Of a stretch of DNA of 64,000 bases, positions 27,501 through 35,860 are shown one piece after another. A program made the translations under genes and the position numbers. Position 1 is the first letter of the stretch. Each line of letters begins with the position of its first letter. The notes below the pieces were generated by a model. The model searched no databases, was not told the DNA's origin, and saw only the letters and a list, made by a program, of their open reading frames with translations. This DNA is from Blastocatellia bacterium (GTDB lineage: Bacteria; Acidobacteriota; Blastocatellia; Chloracidobacteriales; JADJPF01). The DNA lies in assembly GCA_025057015.1 (NCBI GenBank), contig JANWYG010000004.1:1-64000 (forward strand), read 5' to 3'.

Positions 27501-28563
27501 AAATTGAAAGCTGTCCCTTTATGGTACCTGAGGATGTTTTGGTATAAATATCTTTTATTTCAAGCTTTTGGTCATTTAGTAGCACGCGTGCTGAAAGCTT
27601 CTTAGCTAATATATTACCGACCTCAAGGTGTTCTAGTTCTAGAAAACTTGAAAGCAGCGGCAGGACGGCTTCTGTATTTAGTCTGAGCCCGCTTGCGTTG
27701 ATTTCAGCTATGTTGAAAGTTTTGGACTCTATCATGCCTCTAAACTGTGGAGCGCTGCCTTGACCTTCTATCTTTCCCCTTACTGTGATTGTTCCTGCTA
27801 AGGGTATACCGGCGGTGAATTCAGATAGAGCCTTTAGATCTATTCTAGAAAACAGTTGGAGGTTGTAAGATAGTATTTGCAAGCCTATGCTGCCGCTTAA
27901 ATGGACCTGTGTGCCGGATGAGAGTAGCTCGGCACGTTCTACTTCGAGGCGGCCGCGGTTGAACATCATTTGTGCTTCTAAACGATCCAGCAAGACCTTC
28001 TTGTCATCATAGCTAAGCTTGATTTCTGCTGCCGCAAGTCCGACCTTGAGTTTGTGCCCTATCGGTTGAGCCGACAGGGTTAGGTCAGACAACTGGCCTT
28101 GGATGCGGTGAGCAGAGTCATTCCATATTAGCTCACCATCATCGATGGTGACTTTAACTTGGTGTAAGCTGCTTTCTTGCGGCAGAGCGGTAGCTTCGAA
28201 TTCGGGGAAACCTTGTTCAGGAACCTGCAGGTTAACTACTGGCCGACGTAGTGTCAGAGTATCTAGCAAAATACCAGAGCGTGTGCTTAATCTAAAGCCT
28301 AAGTAAACTTTGTCTATTTTTACTGACTGGGGTTTTTCACAGGTGTTCAAACTAAGGTCTTCTATTTCTATTTGTAACCGCAATGGCCGGAAGCGCAGAC
28401 TACTATAGCTCAGGCATAAGTTATACTTTGTTGCAGTGAGCTTGAGCTGCTGCCCTAGCAAGCTGGCAAAATAATCGCTTTCTAGCCATAGAAAACCTAT
28501 TACTGCTACTGCGGCGACAGCTACTGGAGTTATTATTAGTAGCCTAAGTGCTATCTTCTTCAT
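24550..28563 (-). CDS. tamB: TamB/AsmA-like translocation and assembly module protein
   Basis: A very long inner-membrane-anchored protein (1337 residues from ATG 28563) with one N-terminal transmembrane segment ('LLIITPVAVAAVAVIGFLWL'). A repetitive beta-rich body spans the periplasm. The C-terminal DUF490/TamB domain shows 'LNLNGSLNKLNVSFRSEPAL' and 'IVRLLTTGQPP'. Such proteins form a groove between the membranes that helps outer-membrane protein assembly and phospholipid transport. A GTG start at 28623 would place an extra 20 residues, including a 9-bp hairpin, before the membrane anchor, so ATG 28563 is preferred although no ribosome-binding site is visible. It overlaps the Omp85 gene. 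Confidence 0.9.
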   Translation of the reverse strand: MKKIALRLLIITPVAVAAVAVIGFLWLESDYFASLLGQQLKLTATKYNLCLSYSSLRFRPLRLQIEIEDLSLNTCEKPQSVKIDKVYLGFRLSTRSGILLDTLTLRRPVVNLQVPEQGFPEFEATALPQESSLHQVKVTIDDGELIWNDSAHRIQGQLSDLTLSAQPIGHKLKVGLAAAEIKLSYDDKKVLLDRLEAQMMFNRGRLEVERAELLSSGTQVHLSGSIGLQILSYNLQLFSRIDLKALSEFTAGIPLAGTITVRGKIEGQGSAPQFRGMIESKTFNIAEINASGLRLNTEAVLPLLSSFLELEHLEVGNILAKKLSARVLLNDQKLEIKDIYTKTSSGTIKGQLSISLTDDISTLRCQIDDISLIEIARIWPTLKHLQIAANIDGNILSKWRGLKLSSASTDLAFDFTATVPSIFATNEQLSGNLRGKLKGNLLSIDQASLIAGSSQLSIKGEIGPEVDVQVDGATGKLEELLSLAVYSGVVAAEVKESRLQAHGAAKFYGRVTGSLAAPEIIGKVELGSLQAEGIELGKFAADIRISAKQIAVTGGSLRQADGGKVDVDFDGAARQVKLEISDYEVTPALTNLARRKLLEAQLLPVVTLLQGYEGKISGRLSLLGVPTLAELAEGNINIKQVISGLTGKGAIHLTNRAASKFKQIDFTFDLANSNIRIRDLAAELPAAKIFGSFSYELSASRYDVNLDIDLDAKQLNIGLPVEGQLQAKLRGSGQVSEPSLELNLHSSKLKIGPALLDDVRLESQVKDSTATGRLKASYSGHLHEITAKLKLEDDLPMEAEMVLQDSPIVPLLAPLFDVPPRLIATANGKVLIRGPISTDEGLSTAKLKARIELDKLDLKVKKLKEDDLEYSATNDGQVLVDITADQVKVLAFRLKGEKTSLTVTGNYNFGSTSQLELRGQLNLGLLSTLSRSLFADGTASLAVQLVGISRDGPLIKGVADLQNASIRYVGLPLAISDGNGKVVFNSDRLVLDSFTAKAGGGRVRLAGGLRFDKDDPTFRLAIQAEEVKVSYPAGARTMLSGNLTLQGTKKLQVLSGNIDITQFDYRENTDLASILAAETQLVVDPTTESTVKLDVSINAQDTLSVNNNIAELTASAALKLTGPINNPIVSGKASVTRGTLFLRNERYQINRGLFFFSGTRSRQVQFDIESETNIRGYRILLNLNGSLNKLNVSFRSEPALSQLDIVRLLTTGQPPTNIGQVQTAGTVSSARIAADTAAGILFGTLSSKVEQQTDRLFGLNRFQIDPLLTGRGSNPTARITLGRRISRNLSVTYSTDLSTGREQIFLIEYQLKNNLSLVGVRSEDGSYGFEVRLRKQF

Positions 28564-28573
28564 AGTTAAAACA

Positions 28574-28602
28574 GGGTCGCCCGAATGATTCTGGGGCGAC
28601 CC
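28574..28602 (-). terminator. Strong hairpin between ribB and tamB (terminator or attenuator)
   Basis: GGGTCGCCC and GGGCGACCC pair perfectly around an 11-nt loop. On the minus strand they are followed by TGTTTTAAC and then, 11 nt after the stem, the ATG of tamB. It could end the ribB transcript, attenuate read-through, or shape the tamB translation start. Confidence 0.55.
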
Positions 28603-28662
28603 GAAAAAGAGGAAGAGGTTCACAGAGATTAGTTTGCTTTCTGCCCATAAATAGTTGTCTTA

Positions 28663-29799
28663 TCAGCCGGAAGGAAACGGATCTATAGGCACGGTCTCGA
28701 CGATTTTGATGCCGAATCCCTCTAGTGCTGTCAGACGCTTCGGATGATTAGTAAGCAGGCGTATACGCTGCAGGCCGAGCATGCGCAGTATCTGTGCTCC
28801 TATGCCGTAATCTCTAGCATTGCCGTATGTATACTGGAATGGTTCAGAATTTCCTGAGGCTTGATGTGCTGCCAGTGCTTTAAGGTACCTCTCTGTCTCG
28901 TTTCCGGAAGATTCCATACACAAGTAAAGTACTACACCGCAACCTTCTTCCGATATTTTTTCAAGCGATCGGCGTAACCATAGCCCCATGTCATCTGCCT
29001 TGCTGCAGAAGACATCTGCAAGTACATTCTCTGTGTGCACTCGCACTAGGACGCTTTCCTTATCGCTGAGCTTGCCAAGTACCAAAGCCAGATGTGTTTC
29101 GCCGTTCAGTTCATTTCTAAAAGTGCTTGCAGAGAAGACGCCGAAGGGCGTAGGAACGAGTGCTGTAGCTGTTTTAGTAACAAGTAGCTCGTTCTGCATC
29201 CTATAGCGAATGAGATCCGCTACAGAGATGATCTTCATTCCATGCAGGCGTGCGAAAGCTTCAAGCTGAGGTAGCCGCGCCATGGTTCCGTCGTCGTTCA
29301 TTATCTCGCATATGACGCCAGCAGGAGTAAGTCCGGCTAATCGAGCTATATCGACGCTGGCTTCAGTCTGACCAGGCCTTACTAGTACGCCCCCGCGGCG
29401 GGCTCTCAGCGGAAAGACGTGTCCCGGTCTAGCTAGATCATTAGGACGGGTCGCAGGATTTATTGCCGTAAGTATAGTGTGAGCTCGATCGGCAGCCGAA
29501 ATACCTGTGGTTACGCCGTGTTTCGCCTCTATGCTTACTGTAAAAGCTGTGCCGAAGTTTGAAGTATTGTTCTGAGTCATCAGCGGTAAGTCTAGCTCAT
29601 CGCAGCGTTGCTCGGTTAAAGCTAGACAGATAAGACCACGGCCAAATTTGGCCATAAAGTTGATTATTTCGGGCGTAACTTTTTCAGCTGCACAGGCCAG
29701 ATCGCCTTCGTTTTCGCGATCTTCGTCGTCGACTATTATTATCATCCGTCCGGCACGTATCTCTTCTATGGCCTCTTCTATGCTAGCAAAGACGCTCAT
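28663..29799 (-). CDS. ribB: 3,4-dihydroxy-2-butanone-4-phosphate synthase with degenerate GTP cyclohydrolase II domain (RibBX type)
   Basis: Residues ~1-200 are a full RibB domain ('[16 protein letters not shown]', '[16 protein letters not shown]', 'HTEASVD'-type segment '[14 protein letters not shown]', '[11 protein letters not shown]'), which makes the four-carbon precursor of riboflavin from ribulose 5-phosphate. Residues ~205-378 align with GTP cyclohydrolase II but have lost its zinc-binding Cys triad: '[19 protein letters not shown]' stands where the family has HSEC...C-x-C. The 'RGHEGRGIG' loop is also gone. The second half is therefore probably not a cyclohydrolase, as in the known RibBX proteins. 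The ATG at 29799 has GAGG 6 nt upstream; a TTG 12 nt earlier overlaps that site. No FMN riboswitch could be seen upstream. Confidence 0.85.
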   Translation of the reverse strand: MSVFASIEEAIEEIRAGRMIIIVDDEDRENEGDLACAAEKVTPEIINFMAKFGRGLICLALTEQRCDELDLPLMTQNNTSNFGTAFTVSIEAKHGVTTGISAADRAHTILTAINPATRPNDLARPGHVFPLRARRGGVLVRPGQTEASVDIARLAGLTPAGVICEIMNDDGTMARLPQLEAFARLHGMKIISVADLIRYRMQNELLVTKTATALVPTPFGVFSASTFRNELNGETHLALVLGKLSDKESVLVRVHTENVLADVFCSKADDMGLWLRRSLEKISEEGCGVVLYLCMESSGNETERYLKALAAHQASGNSEPFQYTYGNARDYGIGAQILRMLGLQRIRLLTNHPKRLTALEGFGIKIVETVPIDPFPSG

Positions 29800-29832
29800 C
29801 CCAAGCCTCAAAAGGTGACTGAGATAGCAAGT

Positions 29833-30921
29833 CTAGCACCTAGAAGGTGTTCTTCTCAACGTGACAAGGTAGCCTCTAGCCGAGGTCGCTTCCGTTTGGG
29901 GTAAGTGTGCGGGTTCGCCCCCGGTAGCTTGCCGCAACGCTTGGGCTAAACGTTTTGTGAAGAAAGAATGAAGCCGCCTCTTTCTAGCTCGCTCTAGCTC
30001 TGCTGTAGCAGCCTCGTAATCGCCGCATTTAAGTAGTCAGGATGCCTTTGACTAGGTGAATAAACGGCTAAAGGGATCGATTCTTTTGCTTGCTTAATAG
30101 AGATAGCGGCCTTGTCAAATTGCCGTAGCTCTATCTGTAACTGTGCAATGTTAAGTAGCCGCATCTAGGGTTCTAGAGTCACCTTTGTTGCTGTCTGCAC
30201 TTTCTCGAGGGCTAGCTGCGGATATTTCTCGCTGTCAGCATCATTTTTCTCTGTGGCTAGTAGCTCTAAGGCTTGTGCGGATAGCAATAAATAATCCGTT
30301 TGGTAGTCTTTGATTGACGAGCAAATGCGACTCTGTTGTAGAACAGTTTTGACATCAGCCGCTTGTGCGGCACGCATAGCTACAGCTGCAACCCAGTCTG
30401 CTCGAAGCAGGTTGAATGAATAGGTTACTGCGCCTGCTAGTGGCAGCAGACATAGCCCCACATAGACTCCCTTGATGTTGTACTTGTAGGCAGCATCTTC
30501 TGCTTCTTTCTGAGGAAAGAGATAACATAAGGTGAGAAAGAAGTAGAGACCTCTAGAGGAATGTTAAAAATAAATAAGTTATGTACTAAGACTGCTGGTA
30601 TGGCTGCAAGTAGTCCACAGCCTTGTAGTTGCTCGTTTGGAGATCTCTGAATACCTCTGTAGAGCACTTTTATAGAAATAATTATCAATACTAGCAGCAG
30701 TATCAATGCTGCTATCCCACTGTTTAGCAGAGTGCTGGGATAGAGATTATGCGGGTTGTCGGAGTCAATCCCTTGGGTTTTTTGGAAGTATTCTTCTGTT
30801 TTGTAAGGTATGGAAGCGAGGACTTTACTTTTGCTAGCCGGTACTGTTTCGTTCCTGTGAAACCTGTCTCCTGGCAAAGATTTTGAGATAGCATTGTTAA
30901 TAGTAAAAGGATTAATTGCAT
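29833..30921 (-). pseudogene. Decayed O-antigen ligase/TPR membrane protein
   Basis: Fragments in different frames join into one protein. 30877-30437 has 'DNPHNLYPSTLLNSGIAALI' followed by hydrophobic segments, the motif of the Wzy_C/O-antigen ligase family. 30461-30165 continues with a membrane segment and a helical, TPR-like tail. The same frame resumes after an in-frame TAG (30165-30167) with 'MRLLNIAQLQIELRQFDKAA', a TPR helix pair. A last shifted frame ('CGDYEAATAELERARKRR') ends at 29833. At least two frameshifts and one nonsense codon are present and the 5' part is missing. Such proteins polymerise or ligate surface glycans; this copy cannot be functional as read. Confidence 0.75.
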
Positions 30922-31031
30922 AGCTTACCTGACCTTATCTCTCAGTCTCCAAGGTATTTAGAGCTTTGTTAAAGCCTTATAATCTCATAGCCATTTGACC
31001 AACAGCAAATCTTGACAGGGATTTGAGCAAG

Positions 31032-31059
31032 TTGACGCGAGTACTTACGAGCATATAGA
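31032..31059 (+). promoter_or_regulatory. Candidate promoter for the M16-menG-tldD-tldE unit
   Basis: TTGACG (31032-31037) and TATAGA (31054-31059) are 16 nt apart. The predicted transcript would start near 31066, which excludes the TTG at 31061 as start and supports GTG 31094. Confidence 0.45.
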
Positions 31060-31093
31060 CTTGCTTCTATACGAGCTTACAGGTGGAGGACGT

Positions 31094-32392
31094 GTGAGGA
31101 GGTATTTTTGTGCGTTGATCTTGTATTTAGCGACTGCTGCTATAGCGCAAGAAGATATCAAAGCATTACCTAAGCGAGAAAGATTATTGAATGGCCTATC
31201 GGTAGCTATACTCGAGCGACCAGGTAGTGGTACGGTAGCGGCGCATCTTGTGGTGCGTGCTGGAGCTACCTTTGACCCTGTTAGTAAGTTTGGTATCAGC
31301 AAAGTTATGGCGGAGATGCTGCTTAGAAGTGCTGGTGGTTGGACACTCGAGAGGTTACAAGAAGAGCTTGCTGACATAGACGCTACGATAGAAGTGAGAA
31401 CTGGTTGGGATTCTATAGAGCTAGCTGCAATGACGCGGTCGTCACTAAACGTAGCAGGGCTTCTGTCCATACTAGGCCAAATAGTAGCAGATCCAAAGTT
31501 TCGTGAGCAGGAACTTGAAACTTTTAAGTCTGAGCATAAAAGGATTTTAGAAAGCGTCCCGCCGCCTACTGTCCTGGCTTCTCAGCTTTTACAGAAAGCA
31601 CTTTTTGGCATGCATCCTTATGGACACACCATTGACGGCGAGCTTGCTGATTTAGCGGCACTAAAGCGGCCTGATCTGTTTGACCATTACGATAGGATAT
31701 TCCTAGCCAACAATGCTGCGCTAGTAGTAGTCGGCGACGTCTCTGCTGAGAAGATACTACCTGTGATAAAAAGAGCTTTCGGCGGGTGGAAAAAGGCTAC
31801 GCCTGCTCCTTATACTTTTATACCACCTACAGATTTTACAGGCATACATGTGAAGTTGGTGGAGAAAGACTTGCCTCAGAACGCTTTCTGTGCGGGTGCT
31901 TTTGCTATGCGTCGTACAGATGCTGACTATCTGCCAGCATTGCTGCTTACAGAAGTATTGAATATCAAGTTTGAACAAGCCAAGTTAGAGCTGAAAGCGG
32001 TGTTACATGCTAGAAGGATGCGCGGTTATATAGAAATCTGTGGCCGATCTACGGATGTAGTATCAGATTTAGCTACCTTCTTAAAACTGCGACAGCTTGA
32101 GACAGTAAGTGAGCAGGAGGTTATGGCGGCCAGAGCTAGGGTGAAGGATAGCTACTACGCTCCGTTACGGACTGCTCAAGCAGAGCTAAATAGTGTTCTG
32201 GCCGAAAAGTTAGCAGAGCTTGAAAGTTATAACTACGGAGCAAGTTACTTGAATGGGTTTGCGGCTGATGTTGATAAGGTGACCTTACAGCAGATAAGAC
32301 TGGCTGCTCAGTATCTTCAAAATCTCAAGGTAGTAGCAGTAGGTCGCGTGGGTGACAAGGCGGCTTATGAAGCTTTGGGAAAGGTGGAATGA
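31094..32392 (+). CDS. M16-family peptidase-like protein lacking the zinc motif
   Basis: The 432-residue product has a signal peptide ('FCALILYLATAAIAQ') and the two-lobe M16 (insulinase/processing peptidase) pattern: 'NGLSVAILERPGSGTVAAHL', 'VVRAGATFDP', 'PYGHTIDG', 'NAALVVVGDV'. Where active enzymes carry HxxEH this one reads 'GISKVMAEMLLRS', so both His ligands are gone. It is therefore the non-catalytic type that normally pairs with an active M16 subunit, but no active partner is next to it. GTG 31094 is preferred because GGAGG lies about 4 nt upstream and the signal peptide follows. menG starts at the next base after its stop. Confidence 0.8.
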   Translation: MRRYFCALILYLATAAIAQEDIKALPKRERLLNGLSVAILERPGSGTVAAHLVVRAGATFDPVSKFGISKVMAEMLLRSAGGWTLERLQEELADIDATIEVRTGWDSIELAAMTRSSLNVAGLLSILGQIVADPKFREQELETFKSEHKRILESVPPPTVLASQLLQKALFGMHPYGHTIDGELADLAALKRPDLFDHYDRIFLANNAALVVVGDVSAEKILPVIKRAFGGWKKATPAPYTFIPPTDFTGIHVKLVEKDLPQNAFCAGAFAMRRTDADYLPALLLTEVLNIKFEQAKLELKAVLHARRMRGYIEICGRSTDVVSDLATFLKLRQLETVSEQEVMAARARVKDSYYAPLRTAQAELNSVLAEKLAELESYNYGASYLNGFAADVDKVTLQQIRLAAQYLQNLKVVAVGRVGDKAAYEALGKVE

Positions 32393-33106
32393 ATGCCTGC
32401 TATCGGAATCAATGTCGGAAAAGCACGGCAAGTTCGGGAGATGTTTGTGCGGATTGCTCCTAGCTACGACCTTCTTAACCACCTGCTATCCTTTAATATA
32501 GACAAACTATGGCGTAGGCGTGTTGTCGAGCTGCTCAGGGACGTGCTTGACCGACCGAGTGCTGAAGCTCTTGACGTTTGCTGTGGTACGGCTGATCTAG
32601 CAGTTGAACTAGGTCGGCAGGTTCCTACTGTTGGTGTTGATTTTTGTCATCAGATGCTACTTATAGGAAACAAAAAAGTGTTGCAGTCGAACAGTTTTGT
32701 CTATTTGCTTGAAGCCGATGCTTTAAGTCTTCCTTTCGCAGATGAAAGCTTTGATGCTGTAACCTGTGCTTTTGGGCTGCGTAACTTGGCCGATATCAAG
32801 ATCGGCCTGCAAGAGATCTACCGAGTGATGCGTCGAGAAGGACGCGCTGCTATACTAGAGTTTTCTCAACCGGTGATACCTGGTTTTCGTCAGCTATTTA
32901 AATTTTATTTTCACCATGTGCTGCCTCTAATAGGTGGTGCTATATCGGGCAGCCTTGCAGCATACAAGTATCTACCAAGCTCTGTAGAAGAGTTTCCTGA
33001 TCAAGAATGCCTTGCTGAGATTATGCGGAGGATGGGGTATCAGAACGTGCGCTATGAAAACCTAACAGGCGGTGTAGCCGCTATACATCTAGGAGAGAAA
33101 AGATGA
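32393..33106 (+). CDS. menG: Demethylmenaquinone methyltransferase
   Basis: A SAM-dependent C-methyltransferase of the UbiE/MenG family, performing the last step of menaquinone synthesis. 237 residues. Motif I is 'ALDVCCGTADLAVEL', the UbiE signatures are 'MFVRIAPSYDLLNHLLSFNID' at the N-terminus (shown in part) and 'RNLADIKIGLQEIYRVM' in the core, and the C-terminal part has 'AYKYLPSSVEEFP'. Whether it also serves ubiquinone cannot be told; in this type of organism menaquinone is expected. It overlaps tldD by 4 nt. Confidence 0.92.
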   Translation: MPAIGINVGKARQVREMFVRIAPSYDLLNHLLSFNIDKLWRRRVVELLRDVLDRPSAEALDVCCGTADLAVELGRQVPTVGVDFCHQMLLIGNKKVLQSNSFVYLLEADALSLPFADESFDAVTCAFGLRNLADIKIGLQEIYRVMRREGRAAILEFSQPVIPGFRQLFKFYFHHVLPLIGGAISGSLAAYKYLPSSVEEFPDQECLAEIMRRMGYQNVRYENLTGGVAAIHLGEKR

Positions 33107-34527
33107 ATCCAGTTGAGTTCTTCTTCAATAAGTTTGGGATTACGGTCAGTCAGATCGAAAGATTGCTGGCTGAGGCTCTTTCTAAGGGCGGAGATTATGC
33201 TGATCTTTATTTTGAGTATAGGATAAACAACTCCGTTAGCCTTGAGGAGCAGTTGGTAAAATCAGCGTCAAAGTCGGTCTCTCAAGGTGTTGGCGTGCGA
33301 GTAAATGTAGGGGAAAAAACCGGTTATGCTTACACAGATGAAATAGACTACGATGCGATAAGGCGAGCCGCCAATGTAGCAGCACACATAGCTCGAAGAG
33401 GTGGCGCGCTTCGGCCTATAGCTGTAGCTACCGCAAAACCGAGCCGGGATCTTTATTCCGTTGCACCCATCAGCGAGGTCTCCGTCGAGCGCAAGATAGA
33501 GCTTGTTAAGGAGGCTGACGCTGTAGCACGTTCGTTCGATAGGCGTATTCGAGAAGTACAGGCCAATTTTCTCGACGAGTATAAACTTATAATGATAGCT
33601 ACGAGCGAAGGTCGGTTAGTAGGTGATGTACAGCCGCTTGCACGGTTTGGAGTAGTCTGTATAGCCGATGCTGACGGACAGTTGCAGATTGGGCGTGCAG
33701 GCGGTGGAGGTCGTTATAGTATAGACTACTTTCTGAACACGCTTACGCCGCGCAAACTTGCTGAAGAAGCGGCTCGTCAAGCTATAGTTAACCTTGATGC
33801 TGTGGAAGCTCCGGCAGGGACTATGGAAGTAGTGCTAGGCCCAGGTTGGCCAGGCATATTACTACACGAAGCTGTAGGACATGGCCTGGAAGCCGACTTT
33901 AATAGGAAGCAGACATCAGCCTTTTCTAACCTAGTAGGTCAGCAAGTTGCATCTGAGCTTTGTACTGTAGTAGATGATGGAACTCTACCAAATCGGCGCG
34001 GTTCGATTAACATCGATGATGAGGGTAATGACAGTTCTAGTACGGTCCTAATCGAGAGCGGCATTCTTCGAGGATATATAAATGACCGACTGAACGCAGG
34101 CTTGATGAAAGCTGCACTTACTGGTAATGGTCGACGCGAGAGCTATCGCCATATGCCACTGCCAAGGATGACGAACACCTACATGCTTGCCGGACAAGAT
34201 GATCCTCAGGATATTTTGCGTTCAGTAAAACGGGGCCTTTATGCCGTGCAGTTTGGCGGTGGGCAGGTAGATATTACAAGTGGTAAGTTTGTTTTTACGG
34301 CTTCCGAAGCCTATCTTATAGAAGACGGTAAAGTGACTGCTCCAGTACGTGATGCTACGTTGATAGGTAACGGGCCGGATGTCCTCAAGAAGGTCGTTGC
34401 CGTAGGTTATGACCTACAGCTTGACCAAGGCGTAGGAGTGTGCGGTAAGGATGGACAAAGTGTACCTGTGGGCGTTGGTTTACCTACTATAAAGATCTCT
34501 GAACTGACTGTGGGGGGGACAAAGTGA
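33103..34527 (+). CDS. tldD: TldD metalloprotease subunit
   Basis: The catalytic subunit of the TldD-TldE zinc protease, which degrades unfolded peptides and matures some ribosomally made peptides (microcin B17 leader in E. coli). 474 residues. The HExxxH zinc motif is present as 'LLHEAVGHGLEADF', and 'YGGGQVDITSGKF'-type C-terminal segments ('FGGGQVDITSGKFVF') complete the family pattern. Its ATG overlaps the menG stop by 4 nt and its TGA overlaps the tldE start, so the two subunits are made together. No peptide substrate gene is apparent next to it. Confidence 0.93.
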   Translation: MNPVEFFFNKFGITVSQIERLLAEALSKGGDYADLYFEYRINNSVSLEEQLVKSASKSVSQGVGVRVNVGEKTGYAYTDEIDYDAIRRAANVAAHIARRGGALRPIAVATAKPSRDLYSVAPISEVSVERKIELVKEADAVARSFDRRIREVQANFLDEYKLIMIATSEGRLVGDVQPLARFGVVCIADADGQLQIGRAGGGGRYSIDYFLNTLTPRKLAEEAARQAIVNLDAVEAPAGTMEVVLGPGWPGILLHEAVGHGLEADFNRKQTSAFSNLVGQQVASELCTVVDDGTLPNRRGSINIDDEGNDSSSTVLIESGILRGYINDRLNAGLMKAALTGNGRRESYRHMPLPRMTNTYMLAGQDDPQDILRSVKRGLYAVQFGGGQVDITSGKFVFTASEAYLIEDGKVTAPVRDATLIGNGPDVLKKVVAVGYDLQLDQGVGVCGKDGQSVPVGVGLPTIKISELTVGGTK

Positions 34528-35858
34528 TGCTTGCTCTTGAAGTGATGGATATGGCTATCAAGCGCGGTGCGACTGCTGCCGAAGTGGTTGTTTATGAAAG
34601 TACTGAGTTTTCTGTGAGTGTTCGCTTAGGTGAGATAGAGACTTTGCAGGAAGCAAGTACCAAGCAGATGGGACTGAGGGTCATTTTCGAAGGGCGGCAA
34701 GCAAGCGTTGCTACGGCCGACTTTAGCGATAATTCCTTGACGCAACTGGTTGAAGAAGCCATGACACTTGCCCAAGCGACTTCAGTAGATGAGCAGTTGG
34801 TACTACCTTCTAGCGACGATTTTGCTCGCGAGATACCAGAGCTGCGGCTTGCAGATGCCTCTTTCGAAGCTCTATCTACTGAGGAGAAAATAGATGTAGC
34901 GCTGAGGGCTGAGCAAGCAGCCAGAGACACTGATCCGCGGATAGTAAACTTCGAAGGCGGGGGCTTTGAGGCTACTTTTGGCAAGGTGACTATGGTTAAT
35001 TCGCTTGGCTTTCAAGGCAGCTATAGTGGTACGGTTTTTTCCCTTACTACGGTACCAGTAGCGCGGCAAGATGGGCAGATGCAGCGTGATTATTGGTACA
35101 GCAGCGCACGACACTTTGCCGAGCTAGAGAAACCTGAAAGCGTAGGTCGCAAGGCTGCTGAGCGTGCTTTGCGGCGTCTCGGAGCTCGAAAAGTGAAAAC
35201 CGTGCAGGTACCTGTCGTGTTTGACCCACTATCTGCGGCTGATCTACTTTCTAGCATCTTTCAAGCGGTGTCTGGCGATAGCATTATCCGCAGATCTTCG
35301 TTCCTGATAGGCAAACTAGACGAGATTATCGCAAGTCCTTTGCTTACCGTAATTGACGATGGGACGATCGTAGGGGCTTTAGGATCCAGGCCGTTTGATG
35401 GTGAAGGGCTACCTACGCGTCGCACCGTTGTAATCGAAGATGGTGTTCTGCGAAGTTATCTGCTCAACACTTATACTGCTCACAAGCTTAAGCTGAAGTC
35501 TACTGCCAATGCTGCGCGTGGAGTTGTTGGTATACCTTCGGTAGGCCCTAACAATTTCTTTATAAAGCCAGGACAACATACTGCCGAAGAAATTATATCT
35601 TCGGTTAAAAACGGCTTTTATGTGACCGATCTGATAGGCTTTGGAGTGAACATAGTCACTGGGGACTACTCGCGCGGAGCTACCGGTATCTGGGTAGAGG
35701 ATGGGAGACTAGCCTATCCGGTAGAGGAAGTGACTGTAGCGGGTAATCTGAAAGACATGCTTAAAGGTATAGAGATGATAGGTAGCGATCTGGAGTTTAG
35801 GAGCCGAATAGCTGCTCCTACTTTGAAGATAAACTTGATGACCGTAAGCGGAGAATAG
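34527..35858 (+). CDS. tldE: TldE/PmbA metalloprotease partner subunit
   Basis: A 443-residue paralogue of TldD lacking the HExxxH motif, as is normal for TldE/PmbA, which forms the barrel-shaped heterodimer with TldD. Family landmarks are 'GLRVIFEGRQASVATADFSD', 'PVVFDPLSAADLLSSIF', 'DDGTIVGALGSRPFDGEG' and 'VTGDYSRGATGIWVEDG'. ATG 34527 is preferred over the GTG one codon earlier; it overlaps the TldD stop as TGATG. Confidence 0.92.
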   Translation: MLALEVMDMAIKRGATAAEVVVYESTEFSVSVRLGEIETLQEASTKQMGLRVIFEGRQASVATADFSDNSLTQLVEEAMTLAQATSVDEQLVLPSSDDFAREIPELRLADASFEALSTEEKIDVALRAEQAARDTDPRIVNFEGGGFEATFGKVTMVNSLGFQGSYSGTVFSLTTVPVARQDGQMQRDYWYSSARHFAELEKPESVGRKAAERALRRLGARKVKTVQVPVVFDPLSAADLLSSIFQAVSGDSIIRRSSFLIGKLDEIIASPLLTVIDDGTIVGALGSRPFDGEGLPTRRTVVIEDGVLRSYLLNTYTAHKLKLKSTANAARGVVGIPSVGPNNFFIKPGQHTAEEIISSVKNGFYVTDLIGFGVNIVTGDYSRGATGIWVEDGRLAYPVEEVTVAGNLKDMLKGIEMIGSDLEFRSRIAAPTLKINLMTVSGE

Positions 35859-35860
35859 CT

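Noticed and set aside
29800-29940. FMN riboswitch in front of ribB
   Set aside because: I looked for the conserved RFN segments on the minus strand and saw none; the region is the end of the decayed ligase/TPR gene.
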